The position numbers and the translations under genes are program-made. From positions 2,109,192 to 2,173,191 of the forward strand of contig NZ_CP009056.1 of NCBI RefSeq assembly GCF_000807275.1: a stretch of 64,000 bases of DNA, read 5' to 3'. Source of the DNA: Frischella perrara (lineage in GTDB: Bacteria > Pseudomonadota > Gammaproteobacteria > Enterobacterales > Orbaceae). Position 1 is the first letter of the stretch; every line of letters begins with the position of its first letter. The notes beneath the pieces were generated by a model, which saw nothing but the letters and a program-made list of their open reading frames with translations, did no database searches and was not told the origin of the DNA. Of this stretch, positions 38,681 through 49,030 are shown piece after piece.

Positions 38681-39967
38681 ATGATCATTGCCTACACTTG
38701 TTTATTCTATATTATCCAACCTCTAATATGGTTAAGACTAATATGGCGAAGTCGTAAAGCTCCTGATTATCGTAAAAGATGGTTAGAAAGATATGGTTTT
38801 TGCCAAGGTAAAGTTAAACCTCATGGAATTTTAGTGCACTGTGTTTCAGTAGGTGAAACCATTGCTGCTATTCCATTAATAAAACAATTACAAAAACGTT
38901 ATCCACAATTACCAATTACGGTAACAACAATGACGCCCACCGGTTCAAAGCAAGTAATAAAATCATTCGGCGATAGCGTCAGTCATGTTTATTTACCTTA
39001 TGATTTACCAGGAGCGACAAAACGCTTTTTAAACATATTACAACCCAAAATAGTGATCATTATGGAAACAGAATTATGGCCTAATTTGATCACCATCCTA
39101 TATAAACGCAAAATTCCATTAATCATTGCCAATGCTCGCTTATCAGAACGTTCCGCTCGAGGTTATGCTAGATTAAGAAAAACAATGCAACGATTGTTAA
39201 TCAAAATCACGCACATTGCGGTACAAAATCAAGATGATGGACAAAGATTTATCAACTTGGGATTGCCTAAATCACATTTAACTATAACGGGTAGTATTAA
39301 GTTTGATATTAATCTTAATGAATGTCAGCAGCAAGCCATTGCCAAACTCAAATCTCAATGGCAAACACAAAGACCAATCTGGATTGCAGCTAGTACACAT
39401 TATGGTGAAGATGATATTATCATCATGGCTCATCAAATGTTATTAAAAAAATATCCCGATTTATTATTAATCTTAGTACCTCGCCATCCAGAACGATTCA
39501 TCAACGTAGAGAAACGAATTAACGATTATGGATTGACTTACCAATTACGTAGTGAACATTTAATACCCACTCCTCAAACACAAGTCATATTGGGGGACAC
39601 GATGGGTGAGTTAATGATATTGTATGGATTAGCCGATATCGTATTCGTTGGTGGTAGCATGGTTGAACGAGGTGGGCATAATCCGTTAGAACCTGCACTA
39701 CATCATTTACCGATCATCATGGGGCAATATACTTATAATTTTAAAATTATTTGCCAACAACTGATAGATGCTAAAGGTCTATGGATTACCGAATCGACTC
39801 AACAAAGTCTAGCTGATAAGATTGATAAGTTATTAACTGACAAGCAATTACGTCAGTCAATGGGTGACAACTCTTTTGCCGTATTAAAACAAAATCAAGG
39901 TGCACTTCAACGATTACTCAATGTAATTGATAATACCATCAGTTCAATAGGGGTTAAACATCAATGA
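38681..39967 (+). CDS. waaA: 3-deoxy-D-manno-octulosonic acid transferase
   Basis: A 428-residue GT30 glycosyltransferase that adds Kdo to lipid IVA. An N-terminal membrane anchor (YTCLFYIIQPLIWLRLIW) is followed by GILVHCVSVGETIAAIPLI, with the catalytic Glu, and LILVPRHPERF. The C-terminal domain contains FVGGSMVERGGHNPLEPA, the hallmark that binds CMP-Kdo. It starts 5 bases after orn and overlaps hemH by 4 bases. Confidence 0.96.
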   Translation: MIIAYTCLFYIIQPLIWLRLIWRSRKAPDYRKRWLERYGFCQGKVKPHGILVHCVSVGETIAAIPLIKQLQKRYPQLPITVTTMTPTGSKQVIKSFGDSVSHVYLPYDLPGATKRFLNILQPKIVIIMETELWPNLITILYKRKIPLIIANARLSERSARGYARLRKTMQRLLIKITHIAVQNQDDGQRFINLGLPKSHLTITGSIKFDINLNECQQQAIAKLKSQWQTQRPIWIAASTHYGEDDIIIMAHQMLLKKYPDLLLILVPRHPERFINVEKRINDYGLTYQLRSEHLIPTPQTQVILGDTMGELMILYGLADIVFVGGSMVERGGHNPLEPALHHLPIIMGQYTYNFKIICQQLIDAKGLWITESTQQSLADKIDKLLTDKQLRQSMGDNSFAVLKQNQGALQRLLNVIDNTISSIGVKHQ

Positions 39968-40917
39968 TAGAAACACGTGGCTTATTACTCGTCAATTTGG
40001 GTACACCAACACAAACAACACCATCTTCAATAAAAAGTTATCTTGGTGAATTTTTAAGTGATCGGCATGTTGTTGATCTCAATGCATTAATTTGGCTTCC
40101 CATTTTATATGGAATTGTGATCCCCAATCGCTTGAAATATATTACTCAACACTACCAGTCTATCTGGTTAAATAATCAGTCACCTCTCCTCTATTATAGT
40201 GAACAACTTTGCCAAAAGTTAAATAAGGTTTGTCCCTATTTAGATTGTAAATTAGCGATGACTTACGGCGAACCAGAGTTAGCTGCGACATTGAATCTAA
40301 TGAAATATTACAATCATATTGATATTATTAGTTTATATCCTCAATATTCTACGACAACTACCCAAGCGGTAATTGATAAAATAAAGACCATTACCAGTAA
40401 TTGGCAAAATCCACCTATTTTCAATTTTGTGCGTGATTATGCTGACAATACGAATTATATAGAAGCACTAGCCCAACATATTGATCAACATATCTGTATC
40501 AATCAACCTGATATCTTATTGCTCTCTTATCATGGTATTCCGCTCCGATATATAAAAAAACGTCGAGATAATTATATAGAGCGTTGTTTACTTACCAGTC
40601 AGTTATTACAAGAAAAACTAGCTAAATGCTACCCTAACCTGAAAATTATGCATAGCTATCAATCACGTTTTGGAAAAGGTAAATGGACTGAACCCAACAC
40701 CAGTAACGTACTCATTGACATTGCCAAACAAGGTAAATCCGTTGCCGTAATTTGTCCGGGATTTGCCGTCGATTGTATTGAAACGCTATACGAAATCAAT
40801 ATCGAAAATCGAGAGTTATTTATGCAAAATGGTGGACAAAATTTTAGTTATATACCGGCCTTAAATGATTGTGATCAACAAGTTAATATCTTAAAAAGTT
40901 TAGTTAAACATCATTAA
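39964..40917 (+). CDS. hemH: Ferrochelatase
   Basis: A 317-residue enzyme that inserts iron into protoporphyrin to make heme. Motifs: GLLLVNLGTPTQTTPSSIK at the N-terminus, LLSYHGIPLRYIKKRRDNY with the metal-binding His, YQSRFGKGKWTEPNT, and CPGFAVDCIETLYEI with the acidic residue that receives protons. It overlaps waaA by 4 bases (ATGA), so translation is coupled. Grouping with waaA is not typical of E. coli and may reflect this lineage's order. Confidence 0.96.
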   Translation: MIETRGLLLVNLGTPTQTTPSSIKSYLGEFLSDRHVVDLNALIWLPILYGIVIPNRLKYITQHYQSIWLNNQSPLLYYSEQLCQKLNKVCPYLDCKLAMTYGEPELAATLNLMKYYNHIDIISLYPQYSTTTTQAVIDKIKTITSNWQNPPIFNFVRDYADNTNYIEALAQHIDQHICINQPDILLLSYHGIPLRYIKKRRDNYIERCLLTSQLLQEKLAKCYPNLKIMHSYQSRFGKGKWTEPNTSNVLIDIAKQGKSVAVICPGFAVDCIETLYEINIENRELFMQNGGQNFSYIPALNDCDQQVNILKSLVKHH

Positions 40918-41184
40918 ATTAAACACTATTAAGATGATCGTGATAAAAAACGATATGTAATGATTTATTACAAAGCAACATTTAAGCGTTTCTTAATCAA
41001 AATGTGACCATTTTTTGCTTAGCTATAGTTGTGTAATCTATTTATTGATTGAGGTTATAACAATTTATAATTATTTATAAAATAAGCATAAACTTATAAG
41101 TTTGTAACTTTATTTCGATAATATTGCATAATTACAAAACATTGGCTGAATTAATAATTTACACAATTATTAGTTTAACTTATT

Positions 41185-41196
41185 ATGTAATAACAT
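41185..41196. promoter_or_regulatory. Candidate operator of the GntR regulator (site 1)
   Basis: ATGTAATAACAT lies just before the regulator start and differs at one base from the palindrome ATGTAATTACAT between deoC and the PTS. A looser version, TGTAAT-N5-ATTACA, is at 40956-40972. The shared site suggests autoregulation. Confidence 0.55.
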
Positions 41197-41205
41197 CATC
41201 TTAAT

Positions 41206-41949
41206 ATGTTAATTTATTTTATGCAAAGTACGAATAAAGTTCCCCGACATCTATTTATCCAACAAGATCTACTTAAACGAATTGATTCGGGAGAATATAA
41301 AGAAGGTCAATTAATACCTAAAGAACATGAATTAACTGAAATCTATCAAGTCAGTCGACCGACTGTCAGACAAGCTATACAATCTTTGGTCAATGAAGGT
41401 TACCTAGAACGACGTAAAAAACGTGGCACAATAGTTCGCCTACGCAAAATTAATCAAGAATTTACTCATGTTATTGAAAGTTATGATTCAGAGATGAATC
41501 GTAAAGGTTTAACGCCAGTAACACACGTACTGGCATTTAAAATTACTAAAGCTAATAATGAAATCGCCTCTCAATTAAATCTTAATGAAAATGATGACGT
41601 TTATAAATTGGTTCGATTACGCTATGTGGGCAATAAGCCCGTTGTACTTGCAACAGCCTATTTACCTTACGCATTATTACCTAATTTACTTGATATCGAT
41701 TTTACGACAGAGAGACTTTATGCCGTATTAGAAAAAATGCAATTTCCTATATTAAAAATTCGCCGTAAACTTGATGTATTAAAAGCAGATGAAACTACCG
41801 CTCATCTTTTAGATATCGATGAAGAGGATCCGATTTTTTATTTTCATTCCACTGCATTTACTAAACATAATATACCTATTGAATATTCCATTTCGAAGTA
41901 TCGAGGTGATATTAACTCATTTGTCTTTGAACTTAACCATAAGGCTTAG
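41206..41949 (+). CDS. GntR-family regulator (HutC/UTRA subfamily)
   Basis: A 247-residue transcription factor. The winged-helix domain (QLIPKEHELTEIYQVSRPTV, RQAIQSLVNEGYLERRKKRG) is followed from about residue 85 by a UTRA ligand-binding domain (LVRLRYVGNKPVVLATAYLP). UTRA regulators often sense sugar phosphates. It faces a sugar cluster of aldolase and PTS genes. Two Met codons near the start (41206 and 41221) both lack a strong ribosome-binding site; the second fits the family better. Confidence 0.9.
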   Translation: MLIYFMQSTNKVPRHLFIQQDLLKRIDSGEYKEGQLIPKEHELTEIYQVSRPTVRQAIQSLVNEGYLERRKKRGTIVRLRKINQEFTHVIESYDSEMNRKGLTPVTHVLAFKITKANNEIASQLNLNENDDVYKLVRLRYVGNKPVVLATAYLPYALLPNLLDIDFTTERLYAVLEKMQFPILKIRRKLDVLKADETTAHLLDIDEEDPIFYFHSTAFTKHNIPIEYSISKYRGDINSFVFELNHKA

Positions 41950-42088
41950 TTAAGCAAAAACTGACCTAAATGAATTACCATCAAGGTATATGAGTTAATA
42001 GTCATAATCGAACTAGTCTGTTAGTCTTTATTATGTCAATTATAATAATTAACACTAACGAGTGATAATTGCCAAGTTCACTAAAAAA

Positions 42089-42802
42089 CTAATCAATCTC
42101 GATCGTGTCCTTGCCGGTATCTAATAATTCTTGTTTAAGCTGATAAATGATTTTAACACCGGCGCTCGTACCAATGCGTTGAGCGCCAGCAGCAATCATT
42201 TTTTTAAACGTCTCAGCATCCCGAATACCACCGGCAGCTTTCACTTTGACACTTGGATCAACATGCTTTTTCATCAACGCAACATCCTCTAAGGTGGCTC
42301 CCGAAGGACCAAAACCTGTTGAGGTTTTAATAAAATCAGGTTTAACTTTACTGGCTATTTTACATAAAGCAATTTTCTCATCATTAGTGAGATAACAATT
42401 CTCAAAAATAACTTTTGATACAACATTATGTTGTCGACAAATAGTAACTATCTTTAACATCTCATCTTCAATATAAGCCAAATTACCTGCTTTCAATTCT
42501 GTGATATTAATAACATAATCGATTTCCGTTGCACCATTTTCAATCGCATTTTTTGTTTCAAAACACTTAACTTCTTTAGTAACTTGCCCTAATGGAAAAG
42601 CAATAGCTGCTCCTATATCAACAGGTGTTTGTTTTAATAATTTCGCACAAAGCTCAGACTGAACTTGATTAATCGCAACCATCTTAAATTGATAATGTTT
42701 AGCCTCTTCACAGAGTATTGCCATTGATTTTGGGGTTGCATCAGGTTTCAAATTCGTATGATCAATCAATTGTGATAATTGGTGTAGTGTGTAACTAGTC
42801 AT
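42089..42802 (-). CDS. deoC: Deoxyribose-phosphate aldolase-like protein
   Basis: A 237-residue class I aldolase. The barrel opens [17 protein letters not shown] with conserved Asp and Lys; the Schiff-base Lys is in [14 protein letters not shown], and a second Lys in [14 protein letters not shown]. Upstream bases GGGAGGT support the ATG at 42802 over the one at 42814. In nucleoside catabolism DeoC splits 2-deoxyribose 5-phosphate, but no nucleoside phosphorylase is nearby and it diverges from a mannose-type PTS, so an aldolase for a PTS-derived sugar phosphate is a real alternative. Confidence 0.88.
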   Translation of the reverse strand: MTSYTLHQLSQLIDHTNLKPDATPKSMAILCEEAKHYQFKMVAINQVQSELCAKLLKQTPVDIGAAIAFPLGQVTKEVKCFETKNAIENGATEIDYVINITELKAGNLAYIEDEMLKIVTICRQHNVVSKVIFENCYLTNDEKIALCKIASKVKPDFIKTSTGFGPSGATLEDVALMKKHVDPSVKVKAAGGIRDAETFKKMIAAGAQRIGTSAGVKIIYQLKQELLDTGKDTIEID

Positions 42803-42819
42803 ATTACCTCCCATACTTA

Positions 42820-42835
42820 ATATGTAATTACATAT
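42820..42835. promoter_or_regulatory. Candidate operator of the GntR regulator (site 2)
   Basis: A perfect 16-base palindrome ATATGTAATTACATAT in the divergent deoC-PTS spacer, its core shared with the site at 41185. It lies 17 bases from the deoC start and could control both directions. Confidence 0.6.
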
Positions 42836-42879
42836 AATATTAACGTGTCATTTATTGTCAATAAATTATCGCTACAAAA

Positions 42880-42895
42880 TGTGATAGTGATCTTA
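42880..42895. promoter_or_regulatory. Weak CRP-like site
   Basis: TGTGATAGTGATCTTA has a good left half (TGTGA) but a poor right half (TCTTA in place of TCACA) at the correct six-base spacing. Catabolite control of a PTS operon would be expected; the site itself is a guess. Confidence 0.3.
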
Positions 42896-42988
42896 TTTAT
42901 AATAAAATTATTTTTTATCGCTTGTTGATAGTAAATTTATTATGTAAATATATAAATCACATATCGTGTTATGACTGAAGGAGCAATA

Positions 42989-43408
42989 ATGAAAATCGTT
43001 ATAACTTCACACGGTGAATTATGCGAAGGTATCTTAAAAAGCTACCAGATGATTGCTGGGAATATCGACATTTTTACTCCCGTAAAACTGGACGATAAAG
43101 GCATTACTGATTTTAGCCAGAGATTAACACACACATTGGATCATTTAACGCAAAATGAACCTGTTTTAGTATTATGTGATTTAGTCGGCGGTACACCTTA
43201 CAACGAAGCTTTTCGATATGCCTTAGCCAACCCTAATAAAATTCAAATAGTCGCTGGTTTTAACTTACCTATTTTAATTGAAGTTGGCAGTGCAGCAGAA
43301 ACCGAAACAGATCTCAATTCATTAGTTCAATTAGCGCTACAAACAGGTCAATCATCCATATCTGTAGCATCCTTAAATGATGATGATATTCAAGAACCTA
43401 TTTTTTAG
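42989..43408 (+). CDS. PTS mannose-family EIIA component
   Basis: A 139-residue IIA domain. The N-terminus MKIVITSHGELCEG carries the phosphate-accepting His8, and LVLCDLVGGTPYNEAFRYAL completes the fold. It takes phosphate from HPr and gives it to EIIB. AAGGAG lies 7 bases before the ATG at 42989, which favours it over an upstream in-frame start at 42971. First gene of a four-gene PTS operon. Confidence 0.92.
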   Translation: MKIVITSHGELCEGILKSYQMIAGNIDIFTPVKLDDKGITDFSQRLTHTLDHLTQNEPVLVLCDLVGGTPYNEAFRYALANPNKIQIVAGFNLPILIEVGSAAETETDLNSLVQLALQTGQSSISVASLNDDDIQEPIF

Positions 43409-43431
43409 TTTAACAGGTGGAGAAGCAAATT

Positions 43432-43923
43432 ATGGCAATTACACTTACGCGCATAGATGATCGAGTAATTCATGGACAAATTACCACTCGTTGGTCAAAG
43501 GTTAGACCTGTTGATGGTATTTTAGTTGTAGGCGATAACATCGCTGCCGATGAATTACGTAAACGCGTACTCAAAGCAGCCGCGGGAAATCTTAAAATAG
43601 GAATTTACACCGTAGCGCAAGGAGTCGAAAAAATCCAACAAGGTATTGATTCGGCTAAAAACTTCTTCCTTATAAGTGATTCACCGCAAACTTTTGCCAA
43701 ACTATTGGAAGCGGGGGCTAATATTGGTAAAACACTCAATGTCGGTTGTATGAATACTCGTGCTGGTGCAAAAGTAATTGGCAGAACAGTGGCAATAGAT
43801 GAAAAAGACTATCAAGCTTTTGATTATATCCAAAGTAAAGGGGTCAATATTGAATTTCAACTCCTCCCCGATGATGATCCAAAAAGTTGGGATGTGATGA
43901 AGAAAAAATATGATGCAGCATAA
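43432..43923 (+). CDS. PTS mannose/fructose/sorbose-family EIIB component
   Basis: A 163-residue IIB domain. TRIDDRVIHGQITTRW carries the phosphate-accepting His14, and DSPQTFAKLLEAG is typical of the family. A GGAG stretch 9 bases upstream supports the ATG at 43432; a GTG at 43417 is less likely. The gene follows EIIA after a short gap. Confidence 0.92.
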   Translation: MAITLTRIDDRVIHGQITTRWSKVRPVDGILVVGDNIAADELRKRVLKAAAGNLKIGIYTVAQGVEKIQQGIDSAKNFFLISDSPQTFAKLLEAGANIGKTLNVGCMNTRAGAKVIGRTVAIDEKDYQAFDYIQSKGVNIEFQLLPDDDPKSWDVMKKKYDAA

Positions 43924-43944
43924 ACTGTCAATGAGGTAAATATT

Positions 43945-44787
43945 ATGGAAATGACCCTTTTTATTTCAGCATTACTTACCAGTATATTTTGCTATTTAGG
44001 CGCTATAGAGTCCCCTTGGTTATTTGGTATGTCTGGTGGATTTTATGTTGTTGGTCGACCTTTAGTTGCCGGATTATTAGTTGGTATTGCATTTGGTGAT
44101 ATTCAAGCTGGGGTAGCCTGTGGACTTGCCGTACAAGCTGTTTTTATTGCTAATTTATCTACCGGCGGTGCAACAAATAGTGAGATCACTTATGCGGCAT
44201 ATGGTGGGATTGGTTTAGCCCTTGCCACCACTAAAGACCCAGCTGTCGCTGTAACATTATCAGTATTATTAGGACAGACATTTGGTTTAATCTTCTATAA
44301 TACTCGCATGGCATTATATTCATTTTGGAATAATCGAGCCCAATTAGCTGCTGAAAATAATGACACCCGCGGTATTATGCTTAATCATTTAATTTACCCA
44401 CAAATAACAACATTTCTAATTCGTGCCGTACCTATCTTTTTGGCGATTTATTTCGGTGCTAATCTTGTTGAATGGTTACTGAAAAGTGTCCCAGAAGTCA
44501 TTACCCACATTATCTCCGTTTTAGGCGGTGTGTTACCTGCTCTGGGTATTGCAATGCTAATGAACATTGTTATTAAGTCAAAAATTCAACTTATTTTCTT
44601 CTTCGCTGGTTTTGTATTATTAGCCTTTGCCCAATTAAGTATGATTGCAATCGTGTTTATTTCTGCTTTAGTCGCTTATTTATATTATGTCGCTAGCGCA
44701 CGACCTAGTACAACAAGCGCGCAAGAAACAACCACAAATAATACAGTGGCCTCAAATGGCGTTTTTGAAGATGAAGATTTGTTCTAA
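43945..44787 (+). CDS. PTS mannose-family EIIC permease
   Basis: A 280-residue membrane subunit. The N-terminal FYVVGRPLVAGLLVGIAFGD and LAVQAVFIANLSTGGATNS are hallmark stretches of mannose-family IIC, followed by ALATTKDPAVAVTLSVLLGQ. With EIID it forms the sugar channel. The C-terminal tail is hydrophilic and acidic (NGVFEDEDLF). Confidence 0.93.
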   Translation: MEMTLFISALLTSIFCYLGAIESPWLFGMSGGFYVVGRPLVAGLLVGIAFGDIQAGVACGLAVQAVFIANLSTGGATNSEITYAAYGGIGLALATTKDPAVAVTLSVLLGQTFGLIFYNTRMALYSFWNNRAQLAAENNDTRGIMLNHLIYPQITTFLIRAVPIFLAIYFGANLVEWLLKSVPEVITHIISVLGGVLPALGIAMLMNIVIKSKIQLIFFFAGFVLLAFAQLSMIAIVFISALVAYLYYVASARPSTTSAQETTTNNTVASNGVFEDEDLF

Positions 44788-44800
44788 GAGGTGAATCAAT

Positions 44801-45625
44801 ATGGATAAGCACAATGAAAAATCAAGATTATCTAAAAAAGAATTACGTCAGATTTGGTATCGTTGGGGATTTACACATCTCTCATCAATGAGTTATGAAA
44901 AACTACAAGCTCATGCTTGGGCATTTTCCTATATCCCATTTGTTGAAAAATATTATAAAGACGATCCAGAAGCTAAAAGACGCTTATTAATACGTCATTC
45001 CATGTTTTATAATACTGAACCCCAAACAGGTCAGATTATTAATGGAATCGTTGCTTCAATGGAAGAAGAGATTGCATTAGGAAAAGATGTACCAGAAGAA
45101 TTACCCGTCAATATTAAAGCAACTTTGATGGGACCATTAGCGGGTATTGGTGATTCTTTAATTCAAGGTATCATCGTCCCAGTTTTACTTTCAATTGCTA
45201 TGGGTATGTCTGCGCATGGTAGTGCTGTGGGTCCTATTTTTTATATTGTTGCCTATGGTATTTTAGGTCCGTTAATTTCTTACCTTAGTTTCTTCAATGG
45301 TTATCGACTCGGCTTGACGGCAATAGATAAAATCATTGGTGATAATGTAAAACGAATTACTGATGCATTTAATATCTTAGGTATTATGGTCGTTGGTGGT
45401 CTTGCAGCAGGCAATATAGTTTTAAATACTAAATTAGAAATACCAATGGGCGATGCGATCCGACCATTACAAGAAGTATTGGATGGTATTTTCCCGAACA
45501 TTTTACCATTAAGTATGGTTATTCTGGCATGGTGGTTAATTTCAGCCAAACAAATGACCGCAACTAAAGTCATTTTAATACTAACTGCCATTGCTTCACT
45601 GGGTGTAGTAATAGGCGTGTTCTAA
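44801..45625 (+). CDS. PTS mannose-family EIID component
   Basis: A 274-residue protein. The cytoplasmic start LSKKELRQIWYRWGF leads to a membrane part with EQ- and helix-rich features of IID: ATLMGPLAGIGDSLIQGIIV, then AYGILGPLISYLSFFNGYRL. EIID is found only in the mannose family, so all four components are present. The substrate could be a hexose, an amino sugar or another sugar; nothing in the sequence decides this. Confidence 0.94.
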   Translation: MDKHNEKSRLSKKELRQIWYRWGFTHLSSMSYEKLQAHAWAFSYIPFVEKYYKDDPEAKRRLLIRHSMFYNTEPQTGQIINGIVASMEEEIALGKDVPEELPVNIKATLMGPLAGIGDSLIQGIIVPVLLSIAMGMSAHGSAVGPIFYIVAYGILGPLISYLSFFNGYRLGLTAIDKIIGDNVKRITDAFNILGIMVVGGLAAGNIVLNTKLEIPMGDAIRPLQEVLDGIFPNILPLSMVILAWWLISAKQMTATKVILILTAIASLGVVIGVF

Positions 45626-45649
45626 ATTAATGTCTGAAAGCCATAAATC

Positions 45650-45677
45650 AAAGCCAATCTAATCATAGATTGGCTTT
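45650..45677. terminator. Hairpin between the PTS operon and the amidohydrolase
   Basis: Perfect 12-base arms AAAGCCAATCTA / TAGATTGGCTTT with a four-base loop between convergent genes. The T-tract is short, so efficiency is unclear. Confidence 0.8.
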
Positions 45678-45720
45678 AATCTGTTAAAGAAATCTGTTAA
45701 AGATCAATGATCATTTTAAT

Positions 45721-46881
45721 TCAAGCTAATTGATTTTTTACCAACTGAACAAAATAAGCTACACCTGTCGTTAGAATCTCATCATTAAAATCAAATTGTG
45801 GATGATGTAAATTCGCACCTTCGCCTGTGCCTAACCAAATATAAGCACCTTTTTTTACTTGTAGCATAAATGCAAAGTCCTCAGATCCCATTGCTGGTCG
45901 TGCGTCACAATGTACTTTTTCATCACCAACAATCATTTTAGCTGCCTCAATAGCCATATCTGTCGCATCAGCGTGATTAACCGTAGCCGGGTAACGTCGT
46001 TGGTAATCGACTTGAGCTGTTGCATGAAAAGCACCAGCGATACCATGAGCAATTTCTTTAATACGTTGTTCAGCTAGATCCTGTACAGATGGTTTAAAAG
46101 TTCTGACAGTTCCTCGAATTATCGCTTCTTGAGGTAAAACATTCCATGTATCTCCACTATGAAACTGTGTTACGCTGACTACAATTGAATCAATTGGATT
46201 GATATTACGACTCGCTATTGTCTGTAAAGATGTAACAATTTGACTAGCTGTAACGATCGTATCATAACCATTATGTGGAGCAGCAGCATGAGAGCCTTTA
46301 CCAACAATTTTAATCTCAAATACATCATAAGCTGCCATTAATGGACCTTTACGAATATAAAACTCACCAAAAGCCATATTAGGCTGATTATGTAATGCAT
46401 ATACTGCTTCAATAGGAAAACGATCAAACAATCCTTTTTCAACCATCACCCTTCCCCCACCTTCATTTTCTTCGGCAGGTTGAAAAATAACGACCACCGT
46501 TCCAGAGAAATCGCGATGAGCTGCTAAATACTTAGCCGTACCAAGTAAAATAGCCGTATGCCCATCATGTCCACAGCCATGCATTTTGCCTTTAATTTTC
46601 GAGCAATACTCCGCGTCATTATTTTCCAATATATCTAATGCATCTATATCAGCCCGTAGCCCAATCCACTTACCAGGTTGTTGACCTTTAATAATACCGA
46701 CAACACCGGTTGGTGCAAAATCAGTATAAAGCTCATCAATACCAAAAGATCGCAATTTTTCAATAATAAATTTTGTTGTGTTATATTCTTCAAACGCTGT
46801 TTCTGGATAACTATGAAGATGATGACGCCACTCGATCATCTCTTCTTTTAAATTTACAATCTCTGCTTGCTGATATGACAT
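45721..46881 (-). CDS. M20-family amidohydrolase
   Basis: A 386-residue two-domain metallohydrolase of the hippurate/N-acyl-amino-acid type. The N-terminal WRHHLHSYPETAFEEYNTT, the metal-site stretch MHGCGHDGHTAILLG, the Glu pair in FQPAEENEGGGRVMVE, and MGSEDFAFMLQ near the C-terminus are all present. It should remove an acyl group from an amide. It converges on the PTS operon and could deacylate an amino-sugar conjugate or act independently; substrate unknown. Confidence 0.88.
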   Translation of the reverse strand: MSYQQAEIVNLKEEMIEWRHHLHSYPETAFEEYNTTKFIIEKLRSFGIDELYTDFAPTGVVGIIKGQQPGKWIGLRADIDALDILENNDAEYCSKIKGKMHGCGHDGHTAILLGTAKYLAAHRDFSGTVVVIFQPAEENEGGGRVMVEKGLFDRFPIEAVYALHNQPNMAFGEFYIRKGPLMAAYDVFEIKIVGKGSHAAAPHNGYDTIVTASQIVTSLQTIASRNINPIDSIVVSVTQFHSGDTWNVLPQEAIIRGTVRTFKPSVQDLAEQRIKEIAHGIAGAFHATAQVDYQRRYPATVNHADATDMAIEAAKMIVGDEKVHCDARPAMGSEDFAFMLQVKKGAYIWLGTGEGANLHHPQFDFNDEILTTGVAYFVQLVKNQLA

Positions 46882-47139
46882 GATTAATATCCTTGCTGAA
46901 ATAATTTAAATACTTTTGATTATTGTGTAGATTAGCCACGATTAAATAGTGTCTTTAATAATTATGGATAAATAAACTCTGCTAATCGCCATAAATTGAA
47001 ATTACATATATACACTATAATTCCCAAAATAAATTTTAGAAATGATTAATTGGAATATTTTTATAGCCACAAATCATAAAAATATTAAAAAGATATTGGA
47101 ATAATAAAAAAATAGTACTGCAATTTGATAAAGCGACGC

Positions 47140-47425
47140 ATGAAATATAAAACTAACGAGCGATTTGCTTTATATTTAGAAAAGGCTCTCAAAGTGATTA
47201 ATATCTGAAAAATATATTCAACCAATTAATATATTTACTGATAAAGGCGATTATGATATTTATATCGCTACTAATCCAAAAAGACATATTCTTATTTTCA
47301 ATCTTTTAAACTAGCAAAACAGACTAAACAATCAACTTCCTTCTTGGATTGATTACCAAAACAGTTTATTAATCAAACAAATTCGTTATGCTGATAACAA
47401 CTATACCAACACAGGAGCGCACTAA
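47140..47425 (+). pseudogene. Broken small gene upstream of 47425
   Basis: From an ATG at 47140 the frame reads MKYKTNERFALYLEKALKVI and closes, then continues in another frame as SEKYIQPINIFTDKGDYDIY, ATNPKRHILIFNLLN, a TAG, and NNQLPSWIDYQNSLLIKQIR to a TAA shared with the next ATG (TAATG). Restored, it would be about 94 residues. I do not recognise it. One indel and one stop explain the damage, and the overlap shows it was coupled to the gene at 47425. Confidence 0.6.
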
Positions 47426-47808
47426 TGGATATTTTAATAAATAAACCAATAAAAATTTCTATAGACACAATTGAAATAGATGAGCATTTGCCTTCATTAA
47501 AATTATGTATTTCAATTGATTTTGAAAGAAATGGTTTCGAGTTAAAAACTGTATCAGTAGCTTGGTTCAAATGCAAAGTATTGGATTCTTTTATTAAAAA
47601 CCTAGAATTATCTAAATTGGCAGTACTTAAAGATATGGATGGTAATTTCAAACTAAAAATAGACACTAAAAAGAAAAAGTTGTATTGGAGTTCTCTTAAA
47701 GAAGGCATTAATGGAAATACATTTAAATCTGAAGGAAATGAACAAATCGATTTAGACGATATAGATAATATATTGAATGCTTTTAAAGCATATCCAAAAT
47801 GGTGGTAA
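47425..47808 (+). CDS. Hypothetical protein, possibly immunity-like
   Basis: A 127-residue, mixed alpha/beta protein without a family I can name. It ends ILNAFKAYPKWW; a P-K-W-W tail is common in small immunity and accessory proteins of polymorphic toxin loci. It begins inside the stop of a decayed gene (TAATG). The toxin cassettes at 49-52 kb are 1-2 kb away. An immunity role is inference from size, tail and neighbourhood. Confidence 0.5.
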   Translation: MDILINKPIKISIDTIEIDEHLPSLKLCISIDFERNGFELKTVSVAWFKCKVLDSFIKNLELSKLAVLKDMDGNFKLKIDTKKKKLYWSSLKEGINGNTFKSEGNEQIDLDDIDNILNAFKAYPKWW

Positions 47809-47874
47809 TCAATAATATCAATCTAAACCCCTATTGATTTAGCAATGACGAAAACACTTACTAAACGTCGCTAA

Positions 47875-48762
<888 letters not shown>

Positions 48763-48807
48763 TTTTGAAATCGTTCTATAGATTTAATATCAATAAACAT
48801 AATGATC

Positions 48808-48829
48808 GCCTCCTAAAAGGAGGCTTTTT
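48808..48829 (+). terminator. Terminator after the aldo/keto reductase
   Basis: Stem GCCTCC / GGAGGC with a TAAAA loop and a run of five T. Confidence 0.9.
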
Positions 48830-49030
48830 ACCTCATAAAGAAGTATACGTTAATTTTATATTACGTCTGATAGCCAATAGTAAGTGAAATAAATTGATTA
48901 CATTCTAGACTGGTCTTATTTAATGATAAATTGACACTCTAGCAAGCAGATGAATCAGATAGAATAATGATTTTTATTCATAAAATGTGCTTATATTTGG
49001 ATTTGCTATTATTTAATGAAGCCTAACTGT

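Noticed and set aside
45301-45591. 96-codon frame antisense to the EIID gene
   Set aside because: Fully inside a well-supported PTS gene; shadow frame.
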